Source: Deltaproteobacteria bacterium
GTDB taxonomy: Bacteria; Myxococcota; UBA727; VGSZ01
DNA length: 57,028 bases
Reading direction: 5' to 3'
Assembly (NCBI GenBank): GCA_020850995.1
Contig: JADZDP010000011.1
Location: forward strand, 1-57,028
The notes under the pieces are model-generated. The model searched no databases and was not told the origin of the DNA. It saw only the letters and a list, made by a program, of their open reading frames with translations. A program made the position numbers and the translations under genes. This document shows, piece after piece, positions 1-7,809 of this stretch (positions are counted from its first letter, which is position 1; every line of letters starts with the position of its first letter).

Positions 1-2
1 CG

Positions 3-1394
3 CAGGGACACGAGGTCGGCGAGGAGGCGCGGCGCCGCTTCCCCGGCGGCGTGCTGGTCGACAGCCCGCACTACGACATCGCCGGCCGCGTCCGGCAGAC
101 GCAGGCCTTCCTGGCGGGCGGCGCCAAGGTGATCTTCGAGGCCTCGTTTCTGCACCAGGGCGTGTTCGTGGCGGTCGACGTGCTTCAGCGCACCGCGCGT
201 GGCTGGCACCTCCTCGAGGTGAAGTCCTCCACCAAGGTGAAGGACGAGCACCACGCCGACATCGCCGTGCAACGCTGGGTGGCGCGAGGCGCCGGCGTCG
301 ACGTCGAGCGCGCGTACCTGCTCCACCTGAACGGCGCGTGCGAGTACCCGGCGCTGTCCGACCTGTTCACGCGGGTCGACCTCACCAAGGAGGCGCGCGC
401 GCTCGAGGGTGAGGTCGCCTCGGAGGCGCGCGCGCAGCTCTCGATGCTCGCGGGCTCGCGCCCCAAGGTCGCGGCGGGGACGGACTGCAACAAGCCCTAC
501 CCCTGCCCCTTCTTCGATCGCTGCCACGACGAGGTGCCCGCGCACCACATCTCGACCTTGTACCGCATCGGCGCGAAGTCGCTCGAGAAGTACACGGCCG
601 ACGGCGTCGAGCGCGTCGCCGACCTCGACGAAGCGAGCGTCAGCTCCGAGGTCGGCAAGCGTCAGGTGCGCGCCGTGACCACCAAGCGAACGGTGGTGGA
701 GCCAGGCCTGGTGGCCGCGCTCGCCAAGCTGCGTGCGCCGCTCGCGTTCCTCGACTTCGAGACGGTGGGCTTCGCCATCCCGCGCTACCCGGGGTGCTCG
801 CCGTGGATGCAGGTCGCGGCCCAGGCCTCCGTCCACGTCGAGGTCGACGGCGAGCTCGTGCACCATGAGCACCTGGCGATGGGCACCGGCGATCCGCGAC
901 CGGCGCTCGCGCGCTTCGTCATCGAGCGGCTGCGCGGTGCGCGCACCATCCTCTGTTGGAGCGCGCAGTTCGAGCGCGGGCGCCTCAAGGAGATCGGCGA
1001 GGCCTTCCCGAAGCTGAAGAAGCCGCTCGACGACGTCTGCGCGCGCATCGTCGACCTGCTGCCGATCGTGCGCGACCACGTCTACCACCCGGGCTTCAAC
1101 GGCAGCTTCAGCCTCAAGTCGGTGGCGCCCGCGCTCGTGCCCGCGCTTGCCTACGACGGCCTCGAGATCGGCGGCGGCCAGGACGCGAGCGCCGCGCTCT
1201 ACCGCATGCTGTCGGGCAAGCTCGACGCCGAAGCGGAGAGCAAGGCCCGCGCGGCGCTGCTCGAGTACTGCGCGCTCGACACGCGTGCGCTGGTCGAGAT
1301 CCTCGCGGCATTGCGGAAGCTGGCTGCGGGACACGCGGCGAAGCCCGCTCGGGCGGCGCGGTCGGCCGGCGGCAAAAGGAGAGCGCGTGTCTGA
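3..1394 (+). CDS. DUF2779-family nuclease, 5' end cut by the window
   Basis: The reading frame is open from base 3 and has no start inside the window, so the N-terminus lies to the left. The visible 463 residues match the DUF2779 family. The first part carries a Cas4/RecB-like nuclease core (LEVKSST near nt 216) and a cysteine cluster (C-x5-C-x5-C, nt 485-525) like the Fe-S cluster region of Cas4-type enzymes. The second part opens with AFLDFET (nt 745-765), an acidic motif as in DnaQ-like 3'-5' exonucleases, and ends with an acidic YCALDTRALVEI helix that would supply the last metal ligand. The likely role is processing of DNA or RNA ends; substrates of this family are not established. It overlaps the following phosphatase gene by 8 bases, so the two are probably cotranscribed. 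Family assignment is fairly secure, function is inference. Confidence 0.8.
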   Translation, partial: QGHEVGEEARRRFPGGVLVDSPHYDIAGRVRQTQAFLAGGAKVIFEASFLHQGVFVAVDVLQRTARGWHLLEVKSSTKVKDEHHADIAVQRWVARGAGVDVERAYLLHLNGACEYPALSDLFTRVDLTKEARALEGEVASEARAQLSMLAGSRPKVAAGTDCNKPYPCPFFDRCHDEVPAHHISTLYRIGAKSLEKYTADGVERVADLDEASVSSEVGKRQVRAVTTKRTVVEPGLVAALAKLRAPLAFLDFETVGFAIPRYPGCSPWMQVAAQASVHVEVDGELVHHEHLAMGTGDPRPALARFVIERLRGARTILCWSAQFERGRLKEIGEAFPKLKKPLDDVCARIVDLLPIVRDHVYHPGFNGSFSLKSVAPALVPALAYDGLEIGGGQDASAALYRMLSGKLDAEAESKARAALLEYCALDTRALVEILAALRKLAAGHAAKPARAARSAGGKRRARV

Positions 1395-2133
1395 CGTGGG
1401 CGCGTTCGACGCCGGTACCGTGCGGATGGACGTGATCGAGGTGCGTGGACCGGTCGCGGTCATCGGCGACATCCACGGCCGCGCCGACTTGCTGGCGCGG
1501 TTGCTCGCGCAGCTCGGCGACATGCCCGTGTTCGTCGTCGGCGACGTGTGCGACCGCGGGCCCGACACGCGAGAGGTCATCGAGCTGTTGCTCGCGCGCG
1601 GCGCGCGCGGCGTGCGCGGCAACCACGAGGACTGGTTTTGCCAATTCGTCGACGGCCGCGGCTTCGACAGAGTGGCGCTCTCCGCCATGTTCGGTGGCCT
1701 CGCCACGTTGCGCTCCTACGGCATCGAGAGTCGCTCGCCGCGCGAGATCGAGGCGCAGCGCTTCAAGGTGCCGCTCTCCCACCGCGAATGGTTGAGCGCG
1801 CTGCCGGTGGTGATGCGGCTGCTCGTCGACGGCGCGCGGTATTGGATCGCGCACGCCGGCGTGCCGCTTTCACTCGCGGTGGGCATCGACCCGGTTCGGC
1901 GGATGCGCGAGGTCCTGCCGGAGCATCACTGCGACCTGCGCTGGAGCGCGCTCGACCCGGACAACATGGACGTGCTCGATGGGCCGGTCATCTACGGCCA
2001 CGTGCCGGGTAAGGAGCCCGTCGACGCGGGGCACGCGATCGGTATCGACACCGGCGCCGGAAGGCACGACGGCGCGTTGACGGCGGTGGTGTTGCCCGCG
2101 CGGCGGTTCGTGACCGTGCGCGCAGAGCAGTGA
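1387..2133 (+). CDS. PPP-family metallophosphoesterase (Ser/Thr phosphatase / ApaH-like)
   Basis: A 248-residue protein with the ordered metal-ligand motifs of PPP phosphoesterases: GDIHGR (residues 27-32), GDVCDRGP, GNHED, then AHAG and YGHVP near the C-terminus. These bind the dinuclear metal centre used to hydrolyse phosphoprotein or dinucleoside-polyphosphate substrates. The family cannot be split into protein phosphatase and Ap4A hydrolase by motif alone. The GTG start at 1387 was chosen because AAGGAG lies about six bases upstream and it overlaps the end of the DUF2779 gene. An ATG at 1426 is possible but would remove only 13 residues before the first motif. No signal peptide is visible, so it is cytoplasmic. 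It is the last gene of a probable two-gene unit with the upstream nuclease. Confidence 0.85.
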   Translation: MSDVGAFDAGTVRMDVIEVRGPVAVIGDIHGRADLLARLLAQLGDMPVFVVGDVCDRGPDTREVIELLLARGARGVRGNHEDWFCQFVDGRGFDRVALSAMFGGLATLRSYGIESRSPREIEAQRFKVPLSHREWLSALPVVMRLLVDGARYWIAHAGVPLSLAVGIDPVRRMREVLPEHHCDLRWSALDPDNMDVLDGPVIYGHVPGKEPVDAGHAIGIDTGAGRHDGALTAVVLPARRFVTVRAEQ

Positions 2134-2298
2134 ACGCAGCGACAGCGCCAGGGGGGCGGCGTTGCGGCCGTGGGCTTTGCGCGACGCGAGCGCAACCCGC
2201 CGCATCGCACAGCCGCAGCTTGATCGGTCGGCGTCCACAAGCACACGCGCCGAAAGCCACCCATTGACGCGCGTGTCGGACTCTGCACGATCCGAAGC

Positions 2299-2592
2299 AT
2301 GGGCAAGAAGGCGAACGTCGCGTACGAGATCGACGTCGAGTTGCAGGCGCACGAGCTGGCCGCCGTCCGCCGCCTGCGCTACCTCGACGAGATCATGACC
2401 GAGGTGCTCGACTCTGCGCGTCCGTTGGGCGTCGATGGCTTCGTCATTCTGTCGGGCGACCGCTTCGCCTTGGAGCACCTCGCCGGCGAGATCGCGCACG
2501 CGGTCAACCACTCGCGCGGCGGGGGCGCCCGGCTCGAGGCGCTCAACGGTGCCGCGGATGCGATCGAGTTGGCGCTGGAACACCAATCGTGA
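2299..2592 (+). CDS. Small hypothetical protein (97 aa)
   Basis: A short charged protein beginning MGKKANVAYEIDVELQ, with an acidic helical middle and no membrane segment or recognised motif. It is not a clear member of any family I know. It stands 165 bases after the phosphatase gene and converges on the PcfJ-like gene. No strong ribosome binding site is visible, though an ATG and a third-position-GC-rich codon pattern support a gene. The 165-base gap before it shows nothing obvious. Confidence 0.5.
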   Translation: MGKKANVAYEIDVELQAHELAAVRRLRYLDEIMTEVLDSARPLGVDGFVILSGDRFALEHLAGEIAHAVNHSRGGGARLEALNGAADAIELALEHQS

Positions 2593-2736
2593 ACGCGAGC
2601 TCGTTCGGCAAGCGTGCGTGCGGGAGCCCGAGGAGGTGCGCGCAGCGGGACTGAACCGCCTCGCCTCGCAGCCACCCAGGGCCCGCTGGTCCATAGGAAT
2701 GTGCTTGCGGGGCGACCGATTGGCGATCCCGGGCGC

Positions 2737-4335
2737 TCAGGAATCACCATGCGCGCCGCCCACACGCATGACGTCGCGCACCCCGCCGTCCGGCCCGAGC
2801 GCAAGAAGCTCGTGGCCCGCGTCGACCACCCAGCAGCCTCCAGCTACCGCCTGCCGCAGCCGCTCGGCCAGCCACGAGGCGAGCGCGTGCGCGTCCTCGT
2901 CGCTCGCGAGCCGGGCGCGCAGGGCGTCGATGAAGGCGTCGCTCGTCGCCAGGGGCTCGCCGCGCGGCACCAGGGGCGCGGGCGCGAGCCACGCGCAGGT
3001 GCCAGCCGGCGCCACGCCCGCAACGCGCACCAGCAGGCCCCAGGGCTCGAGCACCTGCCGCGCGTAGCGGCAAGCGGCGTTGCCGCGGGCGTTGCAGGGG
3101 CCGGACACCTCCACGAGCTCGCCGTCGCGCGCGACCTCCGCCGAGGCGCGCTCCTGCCCGCGCTCCACGTGAAAGAGAAACGCGTCACCGCGCGATGCCG
3201 CCGCCGCGCGAGTGCCGATGCAGTGGTGCATCTCTTGCCCCTCGCACAGCACGGCGTCGACGCTGGCAAGGAAGCGCACGCCAGGTGCTGTGGGTGGAGG
3301 GATCGGCGGCGGCGCGGTGAGCCCGCCGCGAGCGGACAGCCGGGGACGCATGTGATCGAGCATCAGCGCACGCACGAGCTGGCGCAGCTTCCGCGCCGTG
3401 GTCGGGCGCTCCGCGTTGGCGAGCAGCTCCGCGAAGACGTGCACCTGCACGGCAGGCGGATCGGCGCCGACGCCGAAGACCACCGCCACGCGGCAGACAA
3501 GTTCCGCGAGCTCATCCTCGGGGGCCTCCTCGACGAGGCGAAGCTGTGCTTCGAGGTCGTCGGCCGGTCGGCGCACGCGCACGCGCTCGGCGACTGCTTG
3601 CAGGTGCAAGGCGCTTCGCAGCGGGCGGCCGAGCGGGACGGAGCGCAGCACCCAGAGGTCCTCCGGGTCGGCGACCTCGGCGAGGAGGGCGAGGGTCTTG
3701 CGGACGGCGCGCGCGGCGTTTCCGGGCGGCGCGAAGAAGGAGGGCCAAAGAGCGGCCCGGTCGACGAGGAGCGCCGTGTGTTCCGGGCGGTCCCAGGCGC
3801 CGAGCGTGCGCTCAACCTGGGCGAGCGCGACGGCCGCGGCGCGGTGCTTCAGGACGTCGCGCGCGACAAAGGGGTGATGCAGGAACGGCGCCGCGTACAG
3901 GAGCGGCGTCGCGTCGAGGAGGCGCAGCCGCTCGTCGAGCAGCGTGAGCTCGGCGGCGGGCCGGACGCGCTCGGCGCTGCGCCTCAACGCGGCCAGCAGG
4001 AGCCGGGTGACCTCGGCGCGAAAGGGATCGGGCGCGGCGGCGGCATCGAGCGCGACGGCGTGGAAGCCGCCGACCCCAAAGAGCTCTCCCTGCGGCAAGA
4101 CGGGGACGCCGACCGGGCGCTCGCAGGGGCGCGTGCCTCGCACCGCGCGGGCCACGTAGGTGACGACGGCGCGCAGGCCCGAGCGCGTGGCGGCGTGCTC
4201 GGTGGAGCGACCACGGCGACCGGTGACGCGCAAGGTGTGCGCGGCGGTGCACACCTCGAGGATGGCGTCCTCGGCCGCGAAGCGCACGCCGTCCTTGAGC
4301 TCGGAGGCCGACCAGGCCTGGGCGCTGGAGATCAC
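2737..4335 (-). CDS. PcfJ-like domain protein
   Basis: A 532-residue protein whose C-terminal third carries the PcfJ-like signature: EGQEMHHCIGTRA, then an ALFLFHV-type strand, ERASAEV, and a glycine/cysteine stretch GPCNARGNAAC. PcfJ-like proteins occur on plasmids and integrative elements; their biochemical role is unknown. The first 330 residues are rich in Ala, Arg and Leu and look helical, with a proline-rich linker (APPPIPPPTAP) before the PcfJ region. The start is the GTG at 4335, the first start in the frame; no good ribosome binding site precedes it, so it is uncertain. It is third in a minus-strand set behind the ClpP-like gene and the 248-residue unknown, 60 bases after the latter. 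Confidence 0.7.
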   Translation of the reverse strand: MISSAQAWSASELKDGVRFAAEDAILEVCTAAHTLRVTGRRGRSTEHAATRSGLRAVVTYVARAVRGTRPCERPVGVPVLPQGELFGVGGFHAVALDAAAAPDPFRAEVTRLLLAALRRSAERVRPAAELTLLDERLRLLDATPLLYAAPFLHHPFVARDVLKHRAAAVALAQVERTLGAWDRPEHTALLVDRAALWPSFFAPPGNAARAVRKTLALLAEVADPEDLWVLRSVPLGRPLRSALHLQAVAERVRVRRPADDLEAQLRLVEEAPEDELAELVCRVAVVFGVGADPPAVQVHVFAELLANAERPTTARKLRQLVRALMLDHMRPRLSARGGLTAPPPIPPPTAPGVRFLASVDAVLCEGQEMHHCIGTRAAAASRGDAFLFHVERGQERASAEVARDGELVEVSGPCNARGNAACRYARQVLEPWGLLVRVAGVAPAGTCAWLAPAPLVPRGEPLATSDAFIDALRARLASDEDAHALASWLAERLRQAVAGGCWVVDAGHELLALGPDGGVRDVMRVGGAHGDS

Positions 4336-4395
4336 CCATTGAGCGTGTACGCGTGCAGCGACGAGATCTGTCGCGTTTCGCCGGTGCCCCTGCGC

Positions 4396-5142
4396 TCACT
4401 CCTCGTCCTCGTCGGGGATGAGGTGGAACGCCCAGTACCCGCAATCCGTCCCCTTCGCCGCGCCCTTGGTGGTCCAGGTGCCCACCAGCACCAGGTCGCC
4501 CGCGGCGTTCTCGAGCAGGTCGAGCTTGGCAGTGCCGCTCTCGCCGTCGTCCTGCGTCCAGGAGCACGCGAAGGTGCCGGGGGTGTGCGGCTCCTCATCC
4601 GCGGACAGCTCCGCCCGTGTGCCGTCCTCGACGACCGCGAGCACGATCTTACGATGGGGCGCGCTGCCCACGACGCGCGCCCGCGTGATCTCGAAGTCCT
4701 TGGGCGGCCCCTCGACGGAGAACGCGTAGCCGCCGTACGGGCGCGCGGGCGACTTCTTCCGCTGCTCCTCGGCCGCGCGCTGCGCGGCGTGGTTGGCCGC
4801 CTCGGTCAGGCTGATGCGGCGCGCGTTGGGCGCCGGCTCGATGACACCCTCCATCAACACCGGCTGCCTCCAGCGCCGCTCGAGCTCGTGCACCAAGCGC
4901 TCGACGAAGCGCTCGACGTGCTTGCCCGCGACCGAGACGACGAGCAGGTTCGTCGCCTGGTTGTCGCTGTTGGCACCCGGCATCTCCCAGTAGTGAAACA
5001 CCGGGTGGGTGCTCTTCGCCGTGCGCACCGCTTCCCAGGCCTCGGAGACGTCGGCGGCGACGTCGATGTCGTAGCCCAGGCGGGTCACGAGGGCGTCGAA
5101 GTCGGTGGTGATGGCGATCCCTGGCTGTTGCTTCTTGCTCAT
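4396..5142 (-). CDS. Hypothetical acidic protein (248 aa)
   Basis: The protein starts MSKKQQPGIAITTDFD and ends in an acidic tail (IPDEDEE). No signal peptide, membrane span or family motif was recognised. The second half, from about residue 130, has alternating beta-strand patterns (FEITRARVVGS, KIVLAVVED, LDLLENAAGDLVLVGTW, YWAFHLI) that suggest a small beta-barrel. The start ATG at 5142 is secure: GGAGGAGGG lies just upstream, and the ATG overlaps the stop of the ClpP-like gene as ATGA, which points to coupled translation. It lies between the ClpP-like and PcfJ-like genes, so it probably belongs to the same functional unit. Confidence 0.65.
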   Translation of the reverse strand: MSKKQQPGIAITTDFDALVTRLGYDIDVAADVSEAWEAVRTAKSTHPVFHYWEMPGANSDNQATNLLVVSVAGKHVERFVERLVHELERRWRQPVLMEGVIEPAPNARRISLTEAANHAAQRAAEEQRKKSPARPYGGYAFSVEGPPKDFEITRARVVGSAPHRKIVLAVVEDGTRAELSADEEPHTPGTFACSWTQDDGESGTAKLDLLENAAGDLVLVGTWTTKGAAKGTDCGYWAFHLIPDEDEE

Positions 5143-5591
5143 GGTGCCCTCCTCCGTGGTCGTTGGTTGGTTAGGGTCTGGTGGGGTCGGCCGTCGAACA
5201 GGCCGCTCGGCCGTGCGGGCGCTTGCCTCACCCGCTCCTCGTCTACGAAGGCGTTGCTCACCACGCGGTGCTCGAGGGCCAGGGCGGCGCCGAGGTTGCG
5301 CATGACGCGCCAGGCGACCGCTATCAGCACCAGCAGGCCCATCGAGGCGACCTGGCCGAGGTTGACGGTTTTGATGGGGACGGCCGACCACTGGGGAACG
5401 TCGAGCATTGCGAAGCCGGCGCCGACGTCGCCGCCGGGTGGATTGACGATCAGCTGCAGGCGCTGGTGGCGGCCCTTGAGGTTCACGAGCAGGATCTCGC
5501 GGGCCAGCGCCTCGCTCGAGCCGGGGGTGATGGGGCCGGTGAGGTAGAGGATGCCGTGGTCTTCGAGGGTGTCGGGCTTGTGATCGGGCAT
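5139..5591 (-). CDS. ClpP-like serine protease homologue, C-terminally truncated
   Basis: A 150-residue protein that follows the ClpP fold over its first 110 residues: GILYLTGPI, the strand LQLIVNPPGGDVGAG (ClpP INSPGG region), GQVASMG with the nucleophile at Ser83, and LEH with His108. The Ser-His distance of 25 residues equals that of ClpP. The protein then ends in a basic, proline-rich tail, about 40 residues after the histidine. ClpP's catalytic Asp lies about 49 residues after the His, so the third catalytic residue and the last handle helices are missing. ClpP is usually about 195 residues. It could be an inactive structural homologue or a decayed gene. The start at 5591 has a GGAGA motif upstream, and the stop overlaps the next start, which argues that it is translated. 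Confidence 0.6.
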   Translation of the reverse strand: MPDHKPDTLEDHGILYLTGPITPGSSEALAREILLVNLKGRHQRLQLIVNPPGGDVGAGFAMLDVPQWSAVPIKTVNLGQVASMGLLVLIAVAWRVMRNLGAALALEHRVVSNAFVDEERVRQAPARPSGLFDGRPHQTLTNQRPRRRAP

Positions 5592-5787
5592 GGTGCCGGG
5601 TCTCCGTGAGGGAGAGCATGCGGCGGAGATCGGTCAGGATCTGTCGCTGGCGGGAGCACGGAACGCGGAGCAGCGGCTCGTCGTTGCAGCTCGACGTCCA
5701 TCGCATCAGATCGCCCCTAACGGCGCGTTCATGCGCCGACGACGCGAGATTGAGCTTCGGGGAGCGCTCGTTCATCCGTGCGTCGGA

Positions 5788-5816
5788 TTGACGAGCTGTA
5801 GCCGCACGGCTACATT
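5788..5816 (+). promoter_or_regulatory. Promoter and operator of the toxin-antitoxin operon
   Basis: TTGACG (5788-5793) and TACATT (5811-5816) are separated by 17 bases, a near-consensus sigma-70 promoter. A perfect inverted repeat, TGTAGCC-GCAC-GGCTACA (5797-5814), fills the spacer and runs into the -10 box. This is where a HigA-type antitoxin would bind to repress its own operon. Transcription should start around 5822-5824, on or next to the toxin's GTG at 5823, so the toxin message would be nearly or fully leaderless. Confidence 0.75.
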
Positions 5817-5822
5817 AGTGCT

Positions 5823-6113
5823 GTGCTGGAGATCCGCAAGTCAGCGGAGTTCGCCGCGTGGCTCGATGACCTGCGGGACCTGCGTGGGCGCGCTCGAGTG
5901 CAGGCCCGCATCGAGCGGCTCGCCGCCGGCAACCCCGGCGATGTGAAGCCCGTTGGCCAAGGAGTGTCGGAGCTGCGCATCGACTACGGCCCTGGCTACC
6001 GCGTGTACTTCGTCAGGAAGGGCCGGACGCTCATCGTCCTCCTAGCCGGAGGCGACAAGACGACGCAGGCGGCGGACATCAAGACGGCGCTGCGGCTCGC
6101 CCGCAACCTGTAG
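5823..6113 (+). CDS. RelE/HigB-type toxin (Gp49-like)
   Basis: A 96-residue basic protein of the addiction-module killer family related to RelE/HigB, which cleaves mRNA at the ribosome. The typical layout is visible: the N-terminal FAAWLDDLRD helix, an ARVQARIERLAAGN helix, then SELRIDYGPGYRVYFV and TLIVLLAGGDKTTQAADI. The arginine-tyrosine strand and the GGDK turn are the family's hallmark. The start is GTG at 5823, just after the predicted promoter, with no ribosome binding site. It is followed 9 bases later by the antitoxin gene, whose AGGAGG overlaps the toxin stop codon. Toxin-first order is usual for higBA. Confidence 0.88.
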   Translation: MLEIRKSAEFAAWLDDLRDLRGRARVQARIERLAAGNPGDVKPVGQGVSELRIDYGPGYRVYFVRKGRTLIVLLAGGDKTTQAADIKTALRLARNL

Positions 6114-6122
6114 GAGGACGAC

Positions 6123-6416
6123 ATGGCAAAGACGAAGACCACCCGCTACGACGTCGCCGAACATCTGCGCACCCCCGAAGAGATGGCGGCCTATCTCGAG
6201 GCATGTCTCGACGAACCGGGGGCTGACGCGGCGTCCATCGCCAAGGCGATCGGCGACATCGCGCGCGCCAAGGGAATGTCGCAAGTGGCGCGCGAGGCTC
6301 GCATGTCACGCGAGAGCCTGTACAAGGCCCTGTCGGGCGACCGTAGCCCCGACTTCGACACCGTCATCAAGGTCCTCGGCGCACTCGGGCTCAAGCTTCA
6401 CGCGGAGCCCGCGTAG
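6123..6416 (+). CDS. HigA-type antitoxin, HTH DNA-binding
   Basis: A 97-residue protein matching the addiction-module antidote family. The N-terminal part (YDVAEHLRTPEEMAAYLEAC) is the toxin-contacting segment. The C-terminal half is a helix-turn-helix: AKGMSQVAREARMSRESLYKAL (written over residues 49-70) followed by DFDTVIKVLGALGL. It should neutralise the adjacent toxin and repress the operon through the palindrome at 5797-5814. AGGAGG sits six bases before the ATG, far stronger than the toxin's leaderless start, so antitoxin synthesis should exceed that of the toxin. It ends 13 bases from the convergent PD-(D/E)XK gene. Confidence 0.88.
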   Translation: MAKTKTTRYDVAEHLRTPEEMAAYLEACLDEPGADAASIAKAIGDIARAKGMSQVAREARMSRESLYKALSGDRSPDFDTVIKVLGALGLKLHAEPA

Positions 6417-6429
6417 CTGCTCTTGCTGC

Positions 6430-7665
6430 TCAGCTGGGGTCGATCGCCACGCGGACCTCGCTCCTAAGCATACGGACCGCAGCCTCGGTGAGCGGCGCCC
6501 ATTGCCCGGCGAAGGGGGTCTTCACGGGGCGGATGGTGGTGCGCTCGGATTCGGCAAGGTCCTTCAAGATGCCACGCAGGGCCTTCTTGTGGTCGCTATC
6601 GTCTATCCCCCACGCGCGCGACATCCGCTCGACGGCGATGTCGAATGCACGCCCGCTCAGCACCTCGGGTTCGAAGGGCGCTCGTGTCGCTTTTGCCTTG
6701 ATTCCGTCAAGGAAGTCGCGCGTCCTCTGGAAACCTTCCTCGTCGAGCCCGACGAGCACCACGTCCCAGAGGTCCCTCGTCCCCCCCGACGAGCCGAGGA
6801 GCAGCTCGCGGTGCGAGAAGAACGGTTCGCGAGGCAAGGTGCCGACGCCGGTCTTGACCTCGACGAGGCGCTTGTCTTGGCGGAAGTCGAGCACGTTGTA
6901 GCCGCCGAGCCATGTCGTTGCCTCGGTGCCGCACCGCACCGCGTAGACGGCCTCACCGAGAAGCCCCATCAGCTCCTCGTCCGTGACCGTGCGCGCCTTC
7001 TTGTCGCCATGCGGGTAGTAGAGCGCGCGCAGGTAGTGGGTGAGTTTGCTGAACGCCGCCCACTGTTGCAGGATCTCGGTCGCCGCCCTGCGACCGGCCG
7101 CTTCCGGATCTCTGCAAGGCTCGTCAATCGGTGCGGAGCTTATCGACAGGAGGACGCCACCGGACCTAAATAGGACGTAGTCAATCGGCAACGTCAGACG
7201 GGGGAATCTCTCATTTTGCACATCCTTGTTCGGCCACGGCAGGAGGATCTTCTGCGCGTCACCGGCCAAGGTGCCAGGGAAGACCGCGGCCAGGATCGCC
7301 GCCACGTTCCTGGCGTTCGCCGCCTCGGTCTTCTCCCGGCTTTCCTTGGGAAGCACGATCTCCAGGACGACGCTTAGAGTGAACCCTCTTGGCTGCATAT
7401 TGTCATCAAGCTCGGTCTTCCCGCGAGCCGGGTCCCAGCGCGCAGCGTCGACGGTGAGGGATAGCCAGATCGGCACGTTGCGCCGCGCGGCCGATTCGAT
7501 GCAGGCCAGGTCCCACCCGTTGTCCGACTCCCATTCGGCGAAGTCCTCGTCCGGCCACTTATCGCGGCTCGGCAACTTCAGATCGCTGCAGAGGCGCACC
7601 CACTCCTCGCCAAGCCCGGCCTCAAGTCCTCGTAGCAGAAGTCGATTTTGCGTCGCGTTGTCCAT
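6430..7665 (-). CDS. PD-(D/E)XK nuclease-like protein (DUF4420-like)
   Basis: A 411-residue protein with a PD-(D/E)XK nuclease core in its C-terminal half: GLLGEAV (Glu238), then NVLDFRQDKRLVEVKTG with Asp260 and the E-x-K pair Glu269/Lys271. This order (helical Glu, Asp, EVK) resembles the DUF4420 'PD-(D/E)XK motif' family, which occurs in phage-defence loci; that link is inference. The first 230 residues are mixed alpha/beta without a recognised domain. The start ATG at 7665 follows AGAGG at a normal distance. Directly upstream of that site lies a run of 12 G on the coding strand. The gene is alone on its strand, converges on the toxin-antitoxin pair, and sits beside a decayed SNF2 copy. 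Confidence 0.65.
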   Translation of the reverse strand: MDNATQNRLLLRGLEAGLGEEWVRLCSDLKLPSRDKWPDEDFAEWESDNGWDLACIESAARRNVPIWLSLTVDAARWDPARGKTELDDNMQPRGFTLSVVLEIVLPKESREKTEAANARNVAAILAAVFPGTLAGDAQKILLPWPNKDVQNERFPRLTLPIDYVLFRSGGVLLSISSAPIDEPCRDPEAAGRRAATEILQQWAAFSKLTHYLRALYYPHGDKKARTVTDEELMGLLGEAVYAVRCGTEATTWLGGYNVLDFRQDKRLVEVKTGVGTLPREPFFSHRELLLGSSGGTRDLWDVVLVGLDEEGFQRTRDFLDGIKAKATRAPFEPEVLSGRAFDIAVERMSRAWGIDDSDHKKALRGILKDLAESERTTIRPVKTPFAGQWAPLTEAAVRMLRSEVRVAIDPS

Positions 7666-7677
7666 GCCGCCTCTTAT

Positions 7678-7689
7678 CCCCCCCCCCCC
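7678..7689. repeat. Homopolymer run of 12 C (G on the gene strand)
   Basis: Twelve uninterrupted C bases, located 13 to 24 bases upstream of the ATG of the PD-(D/E)XK gene on the minus strand. No other run this long was seen in the window. Tracts of this length slip during replication; here a change would alter the spacing between promoter and ribosome binding site. Confidence 0.9.
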
Positions 7690-7809
7690 TGAGCTGTCCG
7701 CAAGCACTCCGAGCGATCTCACGCTTGGGCCGGTGCGGCAACGCTGCACCGACCGCGACAACCCGTGTCGCAAGCCCATCGCAAGCTGTGGCCAGAGCAC
7801 ACCTCCACC

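Noticed and set aside
2614..5547. 977-codon open frame on the plus strand
   Set aside because: It is antisense to the PcfJ-like, 248-residue and ClpP-like genes, which have real motifs and ribosome binding sites. Long antisense frames are expected at this GC content.
5592..5775. N-terminal extension MNERSPKLNLASSAHERAV upstream of the ClpP-like and 248-residue genes
   Set aside because: In the frame of the 248-residue protein it would have to read through the whole ClpP-like gene out of frame; internal ribosome binding sites mark the real starts.
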